Assembly (NCBI GenBank): GCA_963830065.1
Contig: CAWHLA010000008.1
Coordinates: 310,001 to 374,000, forward strand
Origin: JACCZR01 sp963830065
GTDB lineage: Bacteria; Actinomycetota; Thermoleophilia; Solirubrobacterales; Thermoleophilaceae
Length of the DNA: 64,000 bases
Reading direction: 5' to 3'
Shown: piece after piece, positions 24,373-31,524 of the stretch
Numbering within the stretch: the stretch's first letter is position 1
Layout: each line of letters starts with the position of its first letter
The notes under the pieces: generated by a model
What the model saw: only the letters and a program-made list of their open reading frames with translations
What the model was told of the DNA's origin: nothing
The model's database searches: none
Translations under genes and position numbers: made by a program

Positions 24373-25149
24373 CCCGCCGGCTGCCTCGGCCGCCCGCAGC
24401 CCGCGCAGGGCCCAGGTGAAGAACAACGCACCGAGGCCCAGTGCGGCCAGGAACGCCGCGCCGGTGTGGAAGGCCTCGCCGGAGACCAGCCCGCGCAGCG
24501 ACTCGACGATGAGCGTGTTGGGGTTCAGCGAGGCCACGGTGTGGACCCATCCCTCCAGCAGGTCGAGCGGCACGAACACCGGTGTGAGGAAGAGAGCGAG
24601 GAACACGGGGGTCTGCATCAGCGGGCCTGCCTGGATCGAGCGGAAGCGCAGCGCGATTCCGGCCGCCCACATGACCGCCGCGAAGTTGACGAGCAGGCCG
24701 AGCGCCGACATGCCCAGCAGCTGGGGCACGCCGCCGTCGATCTGCATGCCGGCGAGCAGGGCGATGACGAACAGGATCAGCTGGATGAACAGCGCGCGGA
24801 CGAGCGCGGACATGGCGTACCCGGCCAGCAGCGCGGTCCGGTGCGGGGCGGCCAGCATCATCCGCCGCCCGAAGCCGGACTCGAAGTCGCGCGCCATGCC
24901 GAATCCCGTGAAGACGCCTCCGAATGCGGAGGCCTGCATGAGCACGAACGAGAACTGGAACGCCGTGTAGCCCGAGCGGAAGTCGAAGTTCGGCAGGTCG
25001 GCCACCCGCGAGAGACCGCCTGCGAACGCGACGAAGAAGAACAGCGGGAACAGGATCGACGGCACCAGCAGGGCCGGATTGCGGAAGAAGTTGTGGAGGT
25101 TGCGCCAGGCCACGGCCAGGGCGACGGAGCTGTACCGGGAGAGCCTCAT
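24370..25149 (-). CDS. ABC-2 type transporter permease (drug-efflux type), second
   Basis: A 259-residue membrane protein with six predicted spans and the ABC-2 box MQTPVFLALFLTPVFVPLDL plus ASLNPNTLIVESLRGLVSG near the C-terminus, as in DrrB/daunorubicin resistance permeases. The ATG at 25149 overlaps the upstream permease stop in an ATGA. Together with its partner it would form the heteromeric exporter served by the ATPase at 25922. Confidence 0.85.
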   Translation of the reverse strand: MRLSRYSSVALAVAWRNLHNFFRNPALLVPSILFPLFFFVAFAGGLSRVADLPNFDFRSGYTAFQFSFVLMQASAFGGVFTGFGMARDFESGFGRRMMLAAPHRTALLAGYAMSALVRALFIQLILFVIALLAGMQIDGGVPQLLGMSALGLLVNFAAVMWAAGIALRFRSIQAGPLMQTPVFLALFLTPVFVPLDLLEGWVHTVASLNPNTLIVESLRGLVSGEAFHTGAAFLAALGLGALFFTWALRGLRAAEAAGG

Positions 25150-25925
25150 GTGCGCGTGAGCCTCGTCCGCAGGCTGGCGACGGACGCCGCCAGGAAGGCG
25201 AGGCCGATCACGATCGAGAAGCCGAAGCCCAGCGCGAGCGCCTCGCCGTCGAAGCCGGTGATGAACAGGCTGCGGATCCCTTCGATCAGGTACGAGACCG
25301 GGTTGTAGGTGGCGATGGTCTGGAACCACTCCTGCTCGATCAGGTTCCGGGGCAGGTTCATCGACGACAGGAACAGGAATACGAACAGCACCGGGAACAG
25401 GCCCTGCACCGCCTCGCCGGTGCCCATGCGCAGCGCGGCGAAGATGCCGATGCAGCCGAAGGCGAACGAGATGCACAGGGCCAGCGCCAGCAGGACGGGC
25501 ACGCCCGCCAGGCCCGCTTCGAAGTGGGCACCGGCGGCGAGCCCGACGACCAGGTAGATCGCGCCCTGGAAGACGCCGAGTGTGAGCACGCCGGCCAGCT
25601 GGCCGGTCACGAGGCTCACGCCGCTCATCGGCGTCAGCGCCAAGCGGTCGAGGAAGCCGGTTTCGATGTCACGCGCGAGGTCGCTGCCCCCGTTGGCCAC
25701 CGAGAAGATCCCCGCCTGGATGAAGGGAATGGCCAGCGCGAAGGTCAGGAAGGAGTCGGTCGGAAAGCCCGGGATCTCGGTGACGCTCTGCAGCCCCGCC
25801 GAGTTGATCGAGATCAGGATCAGCGGGAAGATCACCGAGGGGACGACCTGCGCCGGCTGGCGCAGGGTGCGGAACACCGAGCGGCGCGCCAGCGCGCCGA
25901 CCTGAACGGCGAAGGAGGCGTTCAC
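25146..25925 (-). CDS. ABC-2 type transporter permease (drug-efflux type), first
   Basis: A 259-residue polytopic permease with the same architecture as its downstream partner: LTPMSGVSLVTGQLAGVLTL in the middle and ATYNPVSYLIEGIRSLFITG near the end. The GTG start overlaps the ATPase stop (GTGA). Confidence 0.85.
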   Translation of the reverse strand: MNASFAVQVGALARRSVFRTLRQPAQVVPSVIFPLILISINSAGLQSVTEIPGFPTDSFLTFALAIPFIQAGIFSVANGGSDLARDIETGFLDRLALTPMSGVSLVTGQLAGVLTLGVFQGAIYLVVGLAAGAHFEAGLAGVPVLLALALCISFAFGCIGIFAALRMGTGEAVQGLFPVLFVFLFLSSMNLPRNLIEQEWFQTIATYNPVSYLIEGIRSLFITGFDGEALALGFGFSIVIGLAFLAASVASLRTRLTRT

Positions 25926-26908
25926 GCCGGCTGCGGCGCGGGCTCGGGGGCCTCGCCCTCGCCTTCGAGCGAGTGGCCGGTCTTGGCCAGGAACACGTCG
26001 TCGAGCGACGGCGCGTGCAGCTGCAGGTGCTCGACTGCCAGGCCCTCGGAGTCCAGCGCCCGGACCACGTCGGCCAGGTTGCTCTCGCCGCCGGCCAGCC
26101 GCACGGCCACCGCGTCGGGCGTGCTCTGGGGACAGTCGCCGTCGTCACCGAAGCGAGCCAGGACTCCCGCGAGGCGGTCGCGCTCGTTCGGGTCGGCAGC
26201 CACGGCCTCGACGCTGGGCTTGCCGATCTCGCCCTTCAGCGCGGCGGGCGTGCCCTCGGCCACGATCCGGCCGTCGTCGATGATCCCCACCCGGCCGGCC
26301 AGGCGGTCGGCCTCCTCGAGGTACTGGGTGGTCAGGAAGACGGTTACGCCCTCCCCCCTGGCCAGTCGCTCCACCTCGTCCCACAGCGCGCTGCGGCTCT
26401 GGGGGTCGAGGCCGGTCGTGGGCTCGTCGAGGAAGAGGATGCGCGGTTGGTGGACCAGCGCCAGCGCGAGGTCCAAGCGGCGCTTCATGCCCCCGGAGTA
26501 GCCACCCACCTTGCGGTCGGCGGCGTCGGCCAGACCCACGCGCTCCAGCAGCTCGTCGCCGCGGGTGCGGCGCTCGTCACGCGGGAGTCCCTGGAGCGCT
26601 GTCTGCAGGCGCATGTGCTCGCGCCCGGTGAGGAACGGGTCCAGCGCCGCCTCCTGCAGCGCGGCCCCGATGTGCTCGCGCACCTCGGCCCCCTGCTCCG
26701 CCACGTCGTAGCCCGCCACCCGCGCCCGGCCCGACGTGGGCGGGATCAGCGTGGTGAGCACGTGCACCGTGGTGGACTTGCCCGCGCCGTTGGGGCCGAG
26801 GAAGCCGTAGATCTCCCCCTCCTCCACGCGCAGGTCGATCCCGTCGACCGCCCGCGGGCCCTTCTTGAACACCTTGACCAGGTCGTTGACCTCTATCGCT
26901 GCCGGCAT
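25922..26908 (-). CDS. ABC transporter ATP-binding protein, DrrA (daunorubicin-resistance) type
   Basis: A 328-residue exporter ATPase. Walker A GPNGAGKST (residues ~37-45), signature YSGGMKRRLDLALAL, Walker B RILFLDEPTTGLD, and a C-terminal DrrA-type extension (LADVVRALDSEGLAVEHLQL then APSLDDVFLAKTG). It energises export of a hydrophobic compound through the two ABC-2 permeases; the actual cargo is unknown. The ATG at 26908 is chosen over a slightly longer start because TACGGT lies 8 bases before it. Transcription is divergent from the MarR gene, with interleaved promoter elements. Confidence 0.9.
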   Translation of the reverse strand: MPAAIEVNDLVKVFKKGPRAVDGIDLRVEEGEIYGFLGPNGAGKSTTVHVLTTLIPPTSGRARVAGYDVAEQGAEVREHIGAALQEAALDPFLTGREHMRLQTALQGLPRDERRTRGDELLERVGLADAADRKVGGYSGGMKRRLDLALALVHQPRILFLDEPTTGLDPQSRSALWDEVERLARGEGVTVFLTTQYLEEADRLAGRVGIIDDGRIVAEGTPAALKGEIGKPSVEAVAADPNERDRLAGVLARFGDDGDCPQSTPDAVAVRLAGGESNLADVVRALDSEGLAVEHLQLHAPSLDDVFLAKTGHSLEGEGEAPEPAPQPA

Positions 26909-26916
26909 GACTCGGC

Positions 26917-26967
26917 ACCGTAGCAAAGTGCTTGAGGTTTGTAACTATCTAGGTTTACGGGTATCTT
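26917..26967. promoter_or_regulatory. Divergent promoters of the efflux operon and marR-like gene sharing one -35 box
   Basis: Plus strand: -35 TTGTAA (26939-26944), exactly 17 bases, -10 TATCTT (26962-26967), 6 bases, ATG at 26974. Minus strand: -35 TTACAA is the complement of the same six bases, 16 bases, -10 TACGGT (26922-26917), 8 bases, ATG at 26908. Overlapping this is a loose dyad GTAAC...GTTTAC (26941-26958), a natural place for the MarR protein to bind and block both promoters. Confidence 0.6.
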
Positions 26968-26973
26968 CTGGCC

Positions 26974-27393
26974 ATGAGCGCCGAACCCGACCGCGAGGCC
27001 TGGGAGATGGTGCTCGAGCTGTTCTTCAGCCACCACAAGCCGCGCGTGTGGAGCACAGCGTCGGAGTTCGACCTGGCGCCGATGCAGATGTTCGCCCTGA
27101 AGAACCTGGAGCCCGGCGTCGAGCTGCCCATGAGCGCGCTGGCCGAGTCGCTGCACTGCGACGCCTCCAACGTGACCGGCATCGTGGACCGCCTCGAGGC
27201 CCGCGGCCTGATCGAGCGGCGCCCCTCGACCGAGGACCGGCGCGTGAAGATGATCGCGGTGACCGAGGAGGGCCAGCAGCTGCGCGAGCAGATCGGCCAA
27301 CGCATGAACGCCCCGCCCGCCCCCATCGCCGGGCTCTCACCCGAGGACCAGCGCAGCCTGCGCGACCTGCTGGCCCGGGCGCTGGGGCACTAG
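26974..27393 (+). CDS. MarR family transcriptional regulator
   Basis: A 139-residue winged-helix protein. The recognition part is ALAESLHCDASNVTGIVDRL and the wing is ARGLIERRPSTEDRRVKMIA, the hallmark D-x-R-x(3)-V/I pattern of MarR. It most likely represses the divergent efflux operon and itself and is released by a ligand, possibly the exported compound. This is inferred from position and shared promoter. The transcript should be leaderless. The 3' end overlaps the HAD gene by four bases. Confidence 0.88.
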   Translation: MSAEPDREAWEMVLELFFSHHKPRVWSTASEFDLAPMQMFALKNLEPGVELPMSALAESLHCDASNVTGIVDRLEARGLIERRPSTEDRRVKMIAVTEEGQQLREQIGQRMNAPPAPIAGLSPEDQRSLRDLLARALGH

Positions 27394-27992
27394 CCGGCGG
27401 CCACCGCCGCGGCGGTCGCGGCCAGGTCGGCCCCTCGCCAGTCCACCTCGACGCCCGGCATCAGCACCTTCTCCTTGCGGGCGACCCAGGCGGTGCGCAG
27501 GCCCGCGCGCGACGCGCCCAGCAGGTCCCACCAGTGCGCGGCGACCATGACCACCTCGGCGGGGTCGGCGCCGGTCGCCTCGACCCCCGCCGCATACACC
27601 CGAGGGTCGGGCTTGAACACCTCCACGGCGTCCGATCCCACCACCAGCTCCACCTCCAGGCCGGCCGAGCCCAGAGCCGACTCGGCGGCGCTCTTGGCGC
27701 TGTTGCTCAGCACCCCGACGCGCACCCCGGCCCCGCGAAGGGTGTCCAGGGCGGTCGATGCGTCGGGGTAGGCGGGCATCGCGGCGAAGCGCTCGAGAGC
27801 TTCGTCGAGGTCCTCCACCCCATCGCGCTCCAACACGCCGCGGAGCAGCTCGGGCAGAGGGCGGTACGCGCCGCTCAAGCTGTCGACCATCGAGGCGTGC
27901 ACCGCGGCCGCCAGGGCATCCGCGCCGACCGCTGACGGGTCCAGCAGGGTGCCGTTGAGGTCGAACAGAGCCCAGCGCGGGAGCACAGGCAC
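27390..27992 (-). CDS. HAD-superfamily hydrolase (2-haloacid dehalogenase-like)
   Basis: A 200-residue HAD protein. Motif I is ALFDLNGTLLD, with the nucleophile D but N in place of the usual second D, which argues for dehalogenase-type chemistry over phosphatase. Motif II is VGVLSNSAKSA, motif III is VFKPDPRVY, and motif IV is VVMVAAHWWDLLGASRAGLR, the form found in L-2-haloacid dehalogenases. A true dehalogenase activity is plausible but unproven. The GTG start at 27992 directly precedes motif I. Confidence 0.8.
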   Translation of the reverse strand: MPVLPRWALFDLNGTLLDPSAVGADALAAAVHASMVDSLSGAYRPLPELLRGVLERDGVEDLDEALERFAAMPAYPDASTALDTLRGAGVRVGVLSNSAKSAAESALGSAGLEVELVVGSDAVEVFKPDPRVYAAGVEATGADPAEVVMVAAHWWDLLGASRAGLRTAWVARKEKVLMPGVEVDWRGADLAATAAAVAAG

Positions 27993-28027
27993 AAGCTGCC
28001 CGTGCCCCCGCTCTGGAAACGGTCGCG

Positions 28028-28549
28028 TTAGGCGGCCTGAGGGTGGGCGGACCCGCCGCGGCGGCCGAGCACCTTGCCGCTGGCGACCACGCCGGCTCCG
28101 CCGGCCACGCCGACCGCGAGGGCGCCCAGGCCCCAGCCGAATCCGGCCAGGTCGATGCCCAGCGCGGCGTCGAGCGAGACGTCGCCCGGCCCGATCGCGC
28201 TCAGCGCGAACAGGACCGCTATCAGCAGGACGTTGAACTCGACCCCGCCGTCCTGGTTGAAGAACCCGTTGGCCAGGTGGACGGTGAGGATCGCCGTGAC
28301 CATCACAGCGATCAGCCCGGCGGCGGCCACCGGAGTCACCAGCCCGAGCGCGATCAAGAGCCCGCCGGCGAACTCGATCACGCCGGACGCGACACCGTGA
28401 AAGCGAGCCGGCTCGAGGCCCAGCGAGCCCATGAAGCCGGTCACGCCCTGGATCCCGGGCCCGCCGAAAGCGCCGAACAGCTTCTGAGCGCCATGGGCGG
28501 CGAACAGGAGGCCGACGAATACGTGAAGCACGAGCAGTCCTTCGGTCAT
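28028..28549 (-). CDS. DoxX family membrane protein
   Basis: A 173-residue protein with four membrane spans and the DoxX signature LLFAAHGAQKLFGAFGGPGI near the N-terminus, then GVIEFAGGLLIALGLVTPVA. Members are linked to quinone or thiosulfate/redox stress functions; specificity is unclear here. AAGGAG before the ATG at 28549 fixes the start, and a strong dyad lies 24 bases upstream. Confidence 0.85.
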   Translation of the reverse strand: MTEGLLVLHVFVGLLFAAHGAQKLFGAFGGPGIQGVTGFMGSLGLEPARFHGVASGVIEFAGGLLIALGLVTPVAAAGLIAVMVTAILTVHLANGFFNQDGGVEFNVLLIAVLFALSAIGPGDVSLDAALGIDLAGFGWGLGALAVGVAGGAGVVASGKVLGRRGGSAHPQAA

Positions 28550-28572
28550 CACTACTCCTTGAATTCGAAGTT

Positions 28573-28599
28573 GGGTACTTACGTTATGTAAGCATACCC
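28573..28599. promoter_or_regulatory. Operator-like inverted repeat upstream of doxX-like gene
   Basis: GGGTACTTAC-GTTAT-GTAAGCATACCC: the core CTTAC/GTAAG arms are perfect, and the arms extend to GGGTA/TACCC with a two-base offset on one side. A TACAAT at 28605-28600 (minus strand) is a possible -10 just upstream, so the dyad would cover the transcription start. The arms resemble operators of HxlR-type redox regulators, which often control doxX genes, but no such regulator is encoded in the window. Confidence 0.55.
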
Positions 28600-28636
28600 A
28601 TTGTACGCGCAACCAAACCGCCCCTCGAGGGGGCTC

Positions 28637-28642
28637 TAGGTT
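28637..28642 (+). promoter_or_regulatory. Leaderless -10 TAGGTT of the antiporter gene
   Basis: TAGGTT, spacer CGGGCT, GTG at 28649. Confidence 0.5.
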
Positions 28643-28648
28643 CGGGCT

Positions 28649-30202
28649 GTGGAGTCCCACACCGAGCTCGTCCTCTTCGGGCTGCTCCTGGCGGTCGCGG
28701 TGCTGGCGGTGGTCGCCCGCTGGATCCGGGTCCCCTATCCGATCCTCCTGGTGCTCGGCGGCTCGGCGCTCGGCTTCGCGCCCGGCATGCCCGACGTCAA
28801 GCTGGACCCCGACCTCGTCCTGCTCATCTTCCTCCCGCCGCTCCTCTACTCGGCGGCGTTCTTCGCCAACCTCCACGAGCTGCGGCGCAACGCCGGCTCG
28901 ATCGGGTTGCTGGCCTTCGGCTTGGTCCTGGCCACGATGGGCGCGGTCGCCGTGGTCGCCCACCACGCGATCGGACTGAGCTGGGCCGTGGCCTTCACCC
29001 TCGGCGCCGTCGTCGCACCCACCGACGCGGTCGCGCCGATCACCATCGTGCGGCGACTGGGCGTCCCCCGCCGGGTCATCACGGTGATCGAGGGCGAGAG
29101 CCTGACCAACGACTGGGCGGCGCTCGTCTTCTACCGCTTCGCCGTGGCGGCGGTGGTGACCGGCAGCTTCTCGCTGGCCGAAGCCGGCCCCAAGTTCCTC
29201 CTCACCGGCCTGGGTGGCTTGGCCATCGGGCTCGGCGTGGGGTGGGTCATCGCCTTCATCCGCGAGCGCCTGGACGACCCGCCTACCGAGATCACCATCG
29301 CCCTGCTGACCGGCTACGCGGCCTACCTCCCCGCGGAAGAGCTCGGGGTCTCCGGCGTGATCGCCGCGGTGACGGTGGGCGTCTACATGGGCTCCCAGAC
29401 CTCGCGGCTGACCACCCCGACGGTTCGGATGCAGGGCTTCGCCGTGTGGGAGATCCTCCAGTTTCTCCTCAACGCGTTCCTGTTCGTGCTGATCGGGCTA
29501 CAGCTCCCGACCATCGTCGACGGCCTGCACGGCCACTCGGCCGGCGAGCTGGTGGGCTACTCGGCCCTGGTCGGGGCCGTGGTGATCGTGGTCCGCATCG
29601 TCTGGGAATTCGGCTTCACCGCCGCGCAGCGCAGTTCCAAGCCGCCCTGGCGCCAGGTCGCCGCGATTTCGTGGTCGGGCATGCGCGGGGGCGTGTCGCT
29701 CGCAGCCGCCCTGGCGATCCCCCTCACCGTGGACGGCGGGGGGCCGTTCCCGGATCGCAACCTGGTGATCTTCCTCACGTTCGCGGTGATCGTCGCGACC
29801 CTGGTGATCCAGGGCCTGACGCTGCCGGCGGTGGTGCGCGCGCTCGGGCTGGAGGAGGACGGGCTGGACACCGAGGAGGAGCTGCACGCCCGGGTCCAGA
29901 CCGCCAGGCGGGCTCGCGAGCGGGTGGAGGAGCTCTCGGGCGAGGAGTGGGTGAACGCCGACACGGCCGTGCGGCTTCGCGGCCTCTACGAATGGCGGCA
30001 CCGGCGCTTCAGCGCCCAGGCCGAAGGCGACGGCGCCGAGTACGACGAGCGCTCGGCCGCCTACCAGCGCCTGCAGCGCGAGATCCTCGCCGCCGAGCGC
30101 CAGACACTGCTCGAGCTGCGCAACCAGGGGCGCATCACGAACGAGGTCATGCGCCGGGTCGAGCGGGACCTCGACCTGGAGGAATCCCGTCTCGAGACGT
30201 AG
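28649..30202 (+). CDS. CPA1-family Na+/H+ antiporter (NhaP type)
   Basis: A 517-residue antiporter. About 11 to 12 membrane spans occupy residues 5-400, including the ion-binding boxes APTDAVAPITIVRRLG and IEGESLTNDWAALVFYRFAV (conserved TD and ND pairs). A hydrophilic, charged C-terminal domain of ~110 residues (many R and E, helical) is typical of CPA1 regulators. It should exchange cytoplasmic Na+ or K+ for H+ in pH or salt homeostasis. Confidence 0.9.
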   Translation: MESHTELVLFGLLLAVAVLAVVARWIRVPYPILLVLGGSALGFAPGMPDVKLDPDLVLLIFLPPLLYSAAFFANLHELRRNAGSIGLLAFGLVLATMGAVAVVAHHAIGLSWAVAFTLGAVVAPTDAVAPITIVRRLGVPRRVITVIEGESLTNDWAALVFYRFAVAAVVTGSFSLAEAGPKFLLTGLGGLAIGLGVGWVIAFIRERLDDPPTEITIALLTGYAAYLPAEELGVSGVIAAVTVGVYMGSQTSRLTTPTVRMQGFAVWEILQFLLNAFLFVLIGLQLPTIVDGLHGHSAGELVGYSALVGAVVIVVRIVWEFGFTAAQRSSKPPWRQVAAISWSGMRGGVSLAAALAIPLTVDGGGPFPDRNLVIFLTFAVIVATLVIQGLTLPAVVRALGLEEDGLDTEEELHARVQTARRARERVEELSGEEWVNADTAVRLRGLYEWRHRRFSAQAEGDGAEYDERSAAYQRLQREILAAERQTLLELRNQGRITNEVMRRVERDLDLEESRLET

Positions 30203-30215
30203 AAAATTACGCCGC

Positions 30216-30240
30216 TACAGTTTCGATGGAGGTCGAACGA
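30216..30240 (+). promoter_or_regulatory. Promoter and dyad of the arsR-type gene
   Basis: A -10-like TACAGT (30216-30221) runs directly into TTCGA-TGGAGG-TCGAA (dyad 30222-30237) and the shared extension CGA. The dyad covers the expected transcription start and the ribosome binding site GGAGG. It is matched base for base in both arms and flanks at 30622-30640. Confidence 0.6.
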
Positions 30241-30241
30241 G

Positions 30242-30541
30242 GTGAGGACCGTCGCCCATCCCCCGCTGGGAGATGTGGAGCTGCCAGAGGCGCTCCACGC
30301 CCTCAGCGACCCCGTCAGGCTGCAGATAATCCGGTGCCTGGCCCGCGACGGAGAGTGCGCCTGCGGGTCGTTCGGGGTGGCCGTCTCGAAGTCGACCCTC
30401 TCCCACCACTTGAAGGTTTTACGGCAAGCGGGCTTGACCGAAACGCGTCCAGATGGCACCCTTAGGTTGATCTCGCTGCGGCGCGAGGAATTTGACGAGC
30501 GCTTTCCGGAGTTGCTCGACTCCGTTCTCAGCTGCCGCTGA
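30242..30541 (+). CDS. ArsR family transcriptional regulator
   Basis: A 99-residue winged-helix protein. LHALSDPVRLQIIRCLARDG is the classic ArsR opening, SKSTLSHHLKVLRQAGLTET the recognition helix, and the wing ends in DGTLRLISLRRE. Cysteines occur at ECACG (two, residues ~39-41) and near the C-terminus, so metal or redox sensing is possible, although the usual ELCVCDL box is replaced by GECACGSFGVAV. Many such proteins sense something other than metals. The dyad before the gene suggests autoregulation, and its copy at the next gene suggests control of the sigma factor. Confidence 0.87.
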   Translation: MRTVAHPPLGDVELPEALHALSDPVRLQIIRCLARDGECACGSFGVAVSKSTLSHHLKVLRQAGLTETRPDGTLRLISLRREEFDERFPELLDSVLSCR

Positions 30542-30615
30542 CCCTTCAATGGGTCGCGCGTCGTATCCCGGGTAGAGGCTGATGGCAAAGCCTCGCCCCC
30601 ACTATCCCCGTCTGC

Positions 30616-30640
30616 TAATATTTCGATAAGTGTCGAACGA
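30616..30640 (+). promoter_or_regulatory. Extended -10 promoter and dyad overlapping the sigma gene start
   Basis: TGC-TAATAT (TG at 30613-30614, hexamer 30616-30621) is an extended -10. It abuts TTCGA-TAAGTG-TCGAA (30622-30637) followed by CGA. The start codon GTG at 30630 lies inside the dyad, so the message should be leaderless and a protein bound here would cover the transcription start. Confidence 0.65.
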
Positions 30641-31481
30641 TCGCAATCTAGTTCCAGAAGTCACCACAGACTCGCTTCAGCTCTTCTTCAACGAAGCGCG
30701 GCGTCACCCCCTGCTCACGGCAGAGGAGGAGATCGAGCTCGCCAAGCGCATCGAGAAGGGCGACCTGGCGGCCAAGGACCGCATGATCAACGCCAACCTG
30801 CGTCTGGTCATCTCCGTGGCGCGCAAGTACCAGGGCCAGGGCCTCGCCCTCGGCGACCTGATCCAGGAGGGCATGCTGGGCCTCATCCGCGCGGTCGAGA
30901 AGTTCGACTGGCGAAAGGGCTTCAAGTTCTCCACCTACGGGACCCTGTGGATCCGTCAGGCGATCGGCCGCGGCCTGGCCAACTCCGGCCGCACCGTGCG
31001 CCTGCCCGTCCACATCGTGGCCCGTGCTCGCAAGATCGCGGACGCCGAGCGCAAGCTGGCCGTCGAGCTGGGCCGCGAGCCCACCGACGCCGAGATCTCC
31101 GAGCGCGTTGAGCTGCCCATCGACGAGGTCATGGACATCCGCCGTGCCGACCAGACCCCCTCTTCGCTCGACCAGAAGGTCGGCGAGTCCGAGGAGACCG
31201 CCCTCGGCGACCTGATCGCCGGGTCGGAGCCCGGTCCCGCTGAAGAGGTCGGCGAGAACCTGGCCGGCGAGGCCGTGCACCAGGCCGTGGAGCAGCTGCC
31301 CGACGCCGAGCGCGATGTGCTGCGCCTGCGCTTCGGGCTCACCGGCTCCGAGCCGGCCGCGCTGCGCGAGACCGGCAAGCAGCTCGGCCTCTCGACCGAG
31401 CGGGTGCGCCAGCTCGAAGACCGGGCCCTCAAGCGCCTCTCGCGCGACGAGGACCTGGCGGCTCTGCGCCAGGCCGCCTAG
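30630..31481 (+). CDS. SigA/RpoD-like RNA polymerase sigma factor (group 1 or 2)
   Basis: A 283-residue sigma-70 protein. Region 1.2 is DSLQLFFNEARRHPLLTAEE, region 2 is AKDRMINANLRLVISVARKY followed by LGDLIQEGMLGLIRAVEKFD and the -10-recognition box GFKFSTYGTLWIRQAIGRGL, region 3 is VARARKIADAERKLAVELGR, and region 4 ends in helix-turn-helix LGLSTERVRQLEDRALKRL. Region 1.1 is absent. FSTYGTLWIRQAI departs from the near-universal FSTYA-x-WWIRQAI (alanine to glycine, tryptophan to leucine), which suggests an alternative group 2 factor more than the primary sigma. The GTG at 30630 is adopted because the extended -10 ends 8 bases before it. Confidence 0.9.
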   Translation: MSNDRNLVPEVTTDSLQLFFNEARRHPLLTAEEEIELAKRIEKGDLAAKDRMINANLRLVISVARKYQGQGLALGDLIQEGMLGLIRAVEKFDWRKGFKFSTYGTLWIRQAIGRGLANSGRTVRLPVHIVARARKIADAERKLAVELGREPTDAEISERVELPIDEVMDIRRADQTPSSLDQKVGESEETALGDLIAGSEPGPAEEVGENLAGEAVHQAVEQLPDAERDVLRLRFGLTGSEPAALRETGKQLGLSTERVRQLEDRALKRLSRDEDLAALRQAA

Positions 31482-31497
31482 CTCCCAGGACTGACGC

Positions 31498-31516
31498 CTG
31501 GCCCTTCGGGGCAGGA
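31498..31516 (+). terminator. UUCG hairpin after the SigA-like gene
   Basis: CCTGGCCC-TTCG-GGGCAGG pairs over seven positions with one bulged G and a stable TTCG tetraloop, 17 bases after the sigma stop. No T-tract. Confidence 0.45.
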
Positions 31517-31524
31517 CTGTCGGT

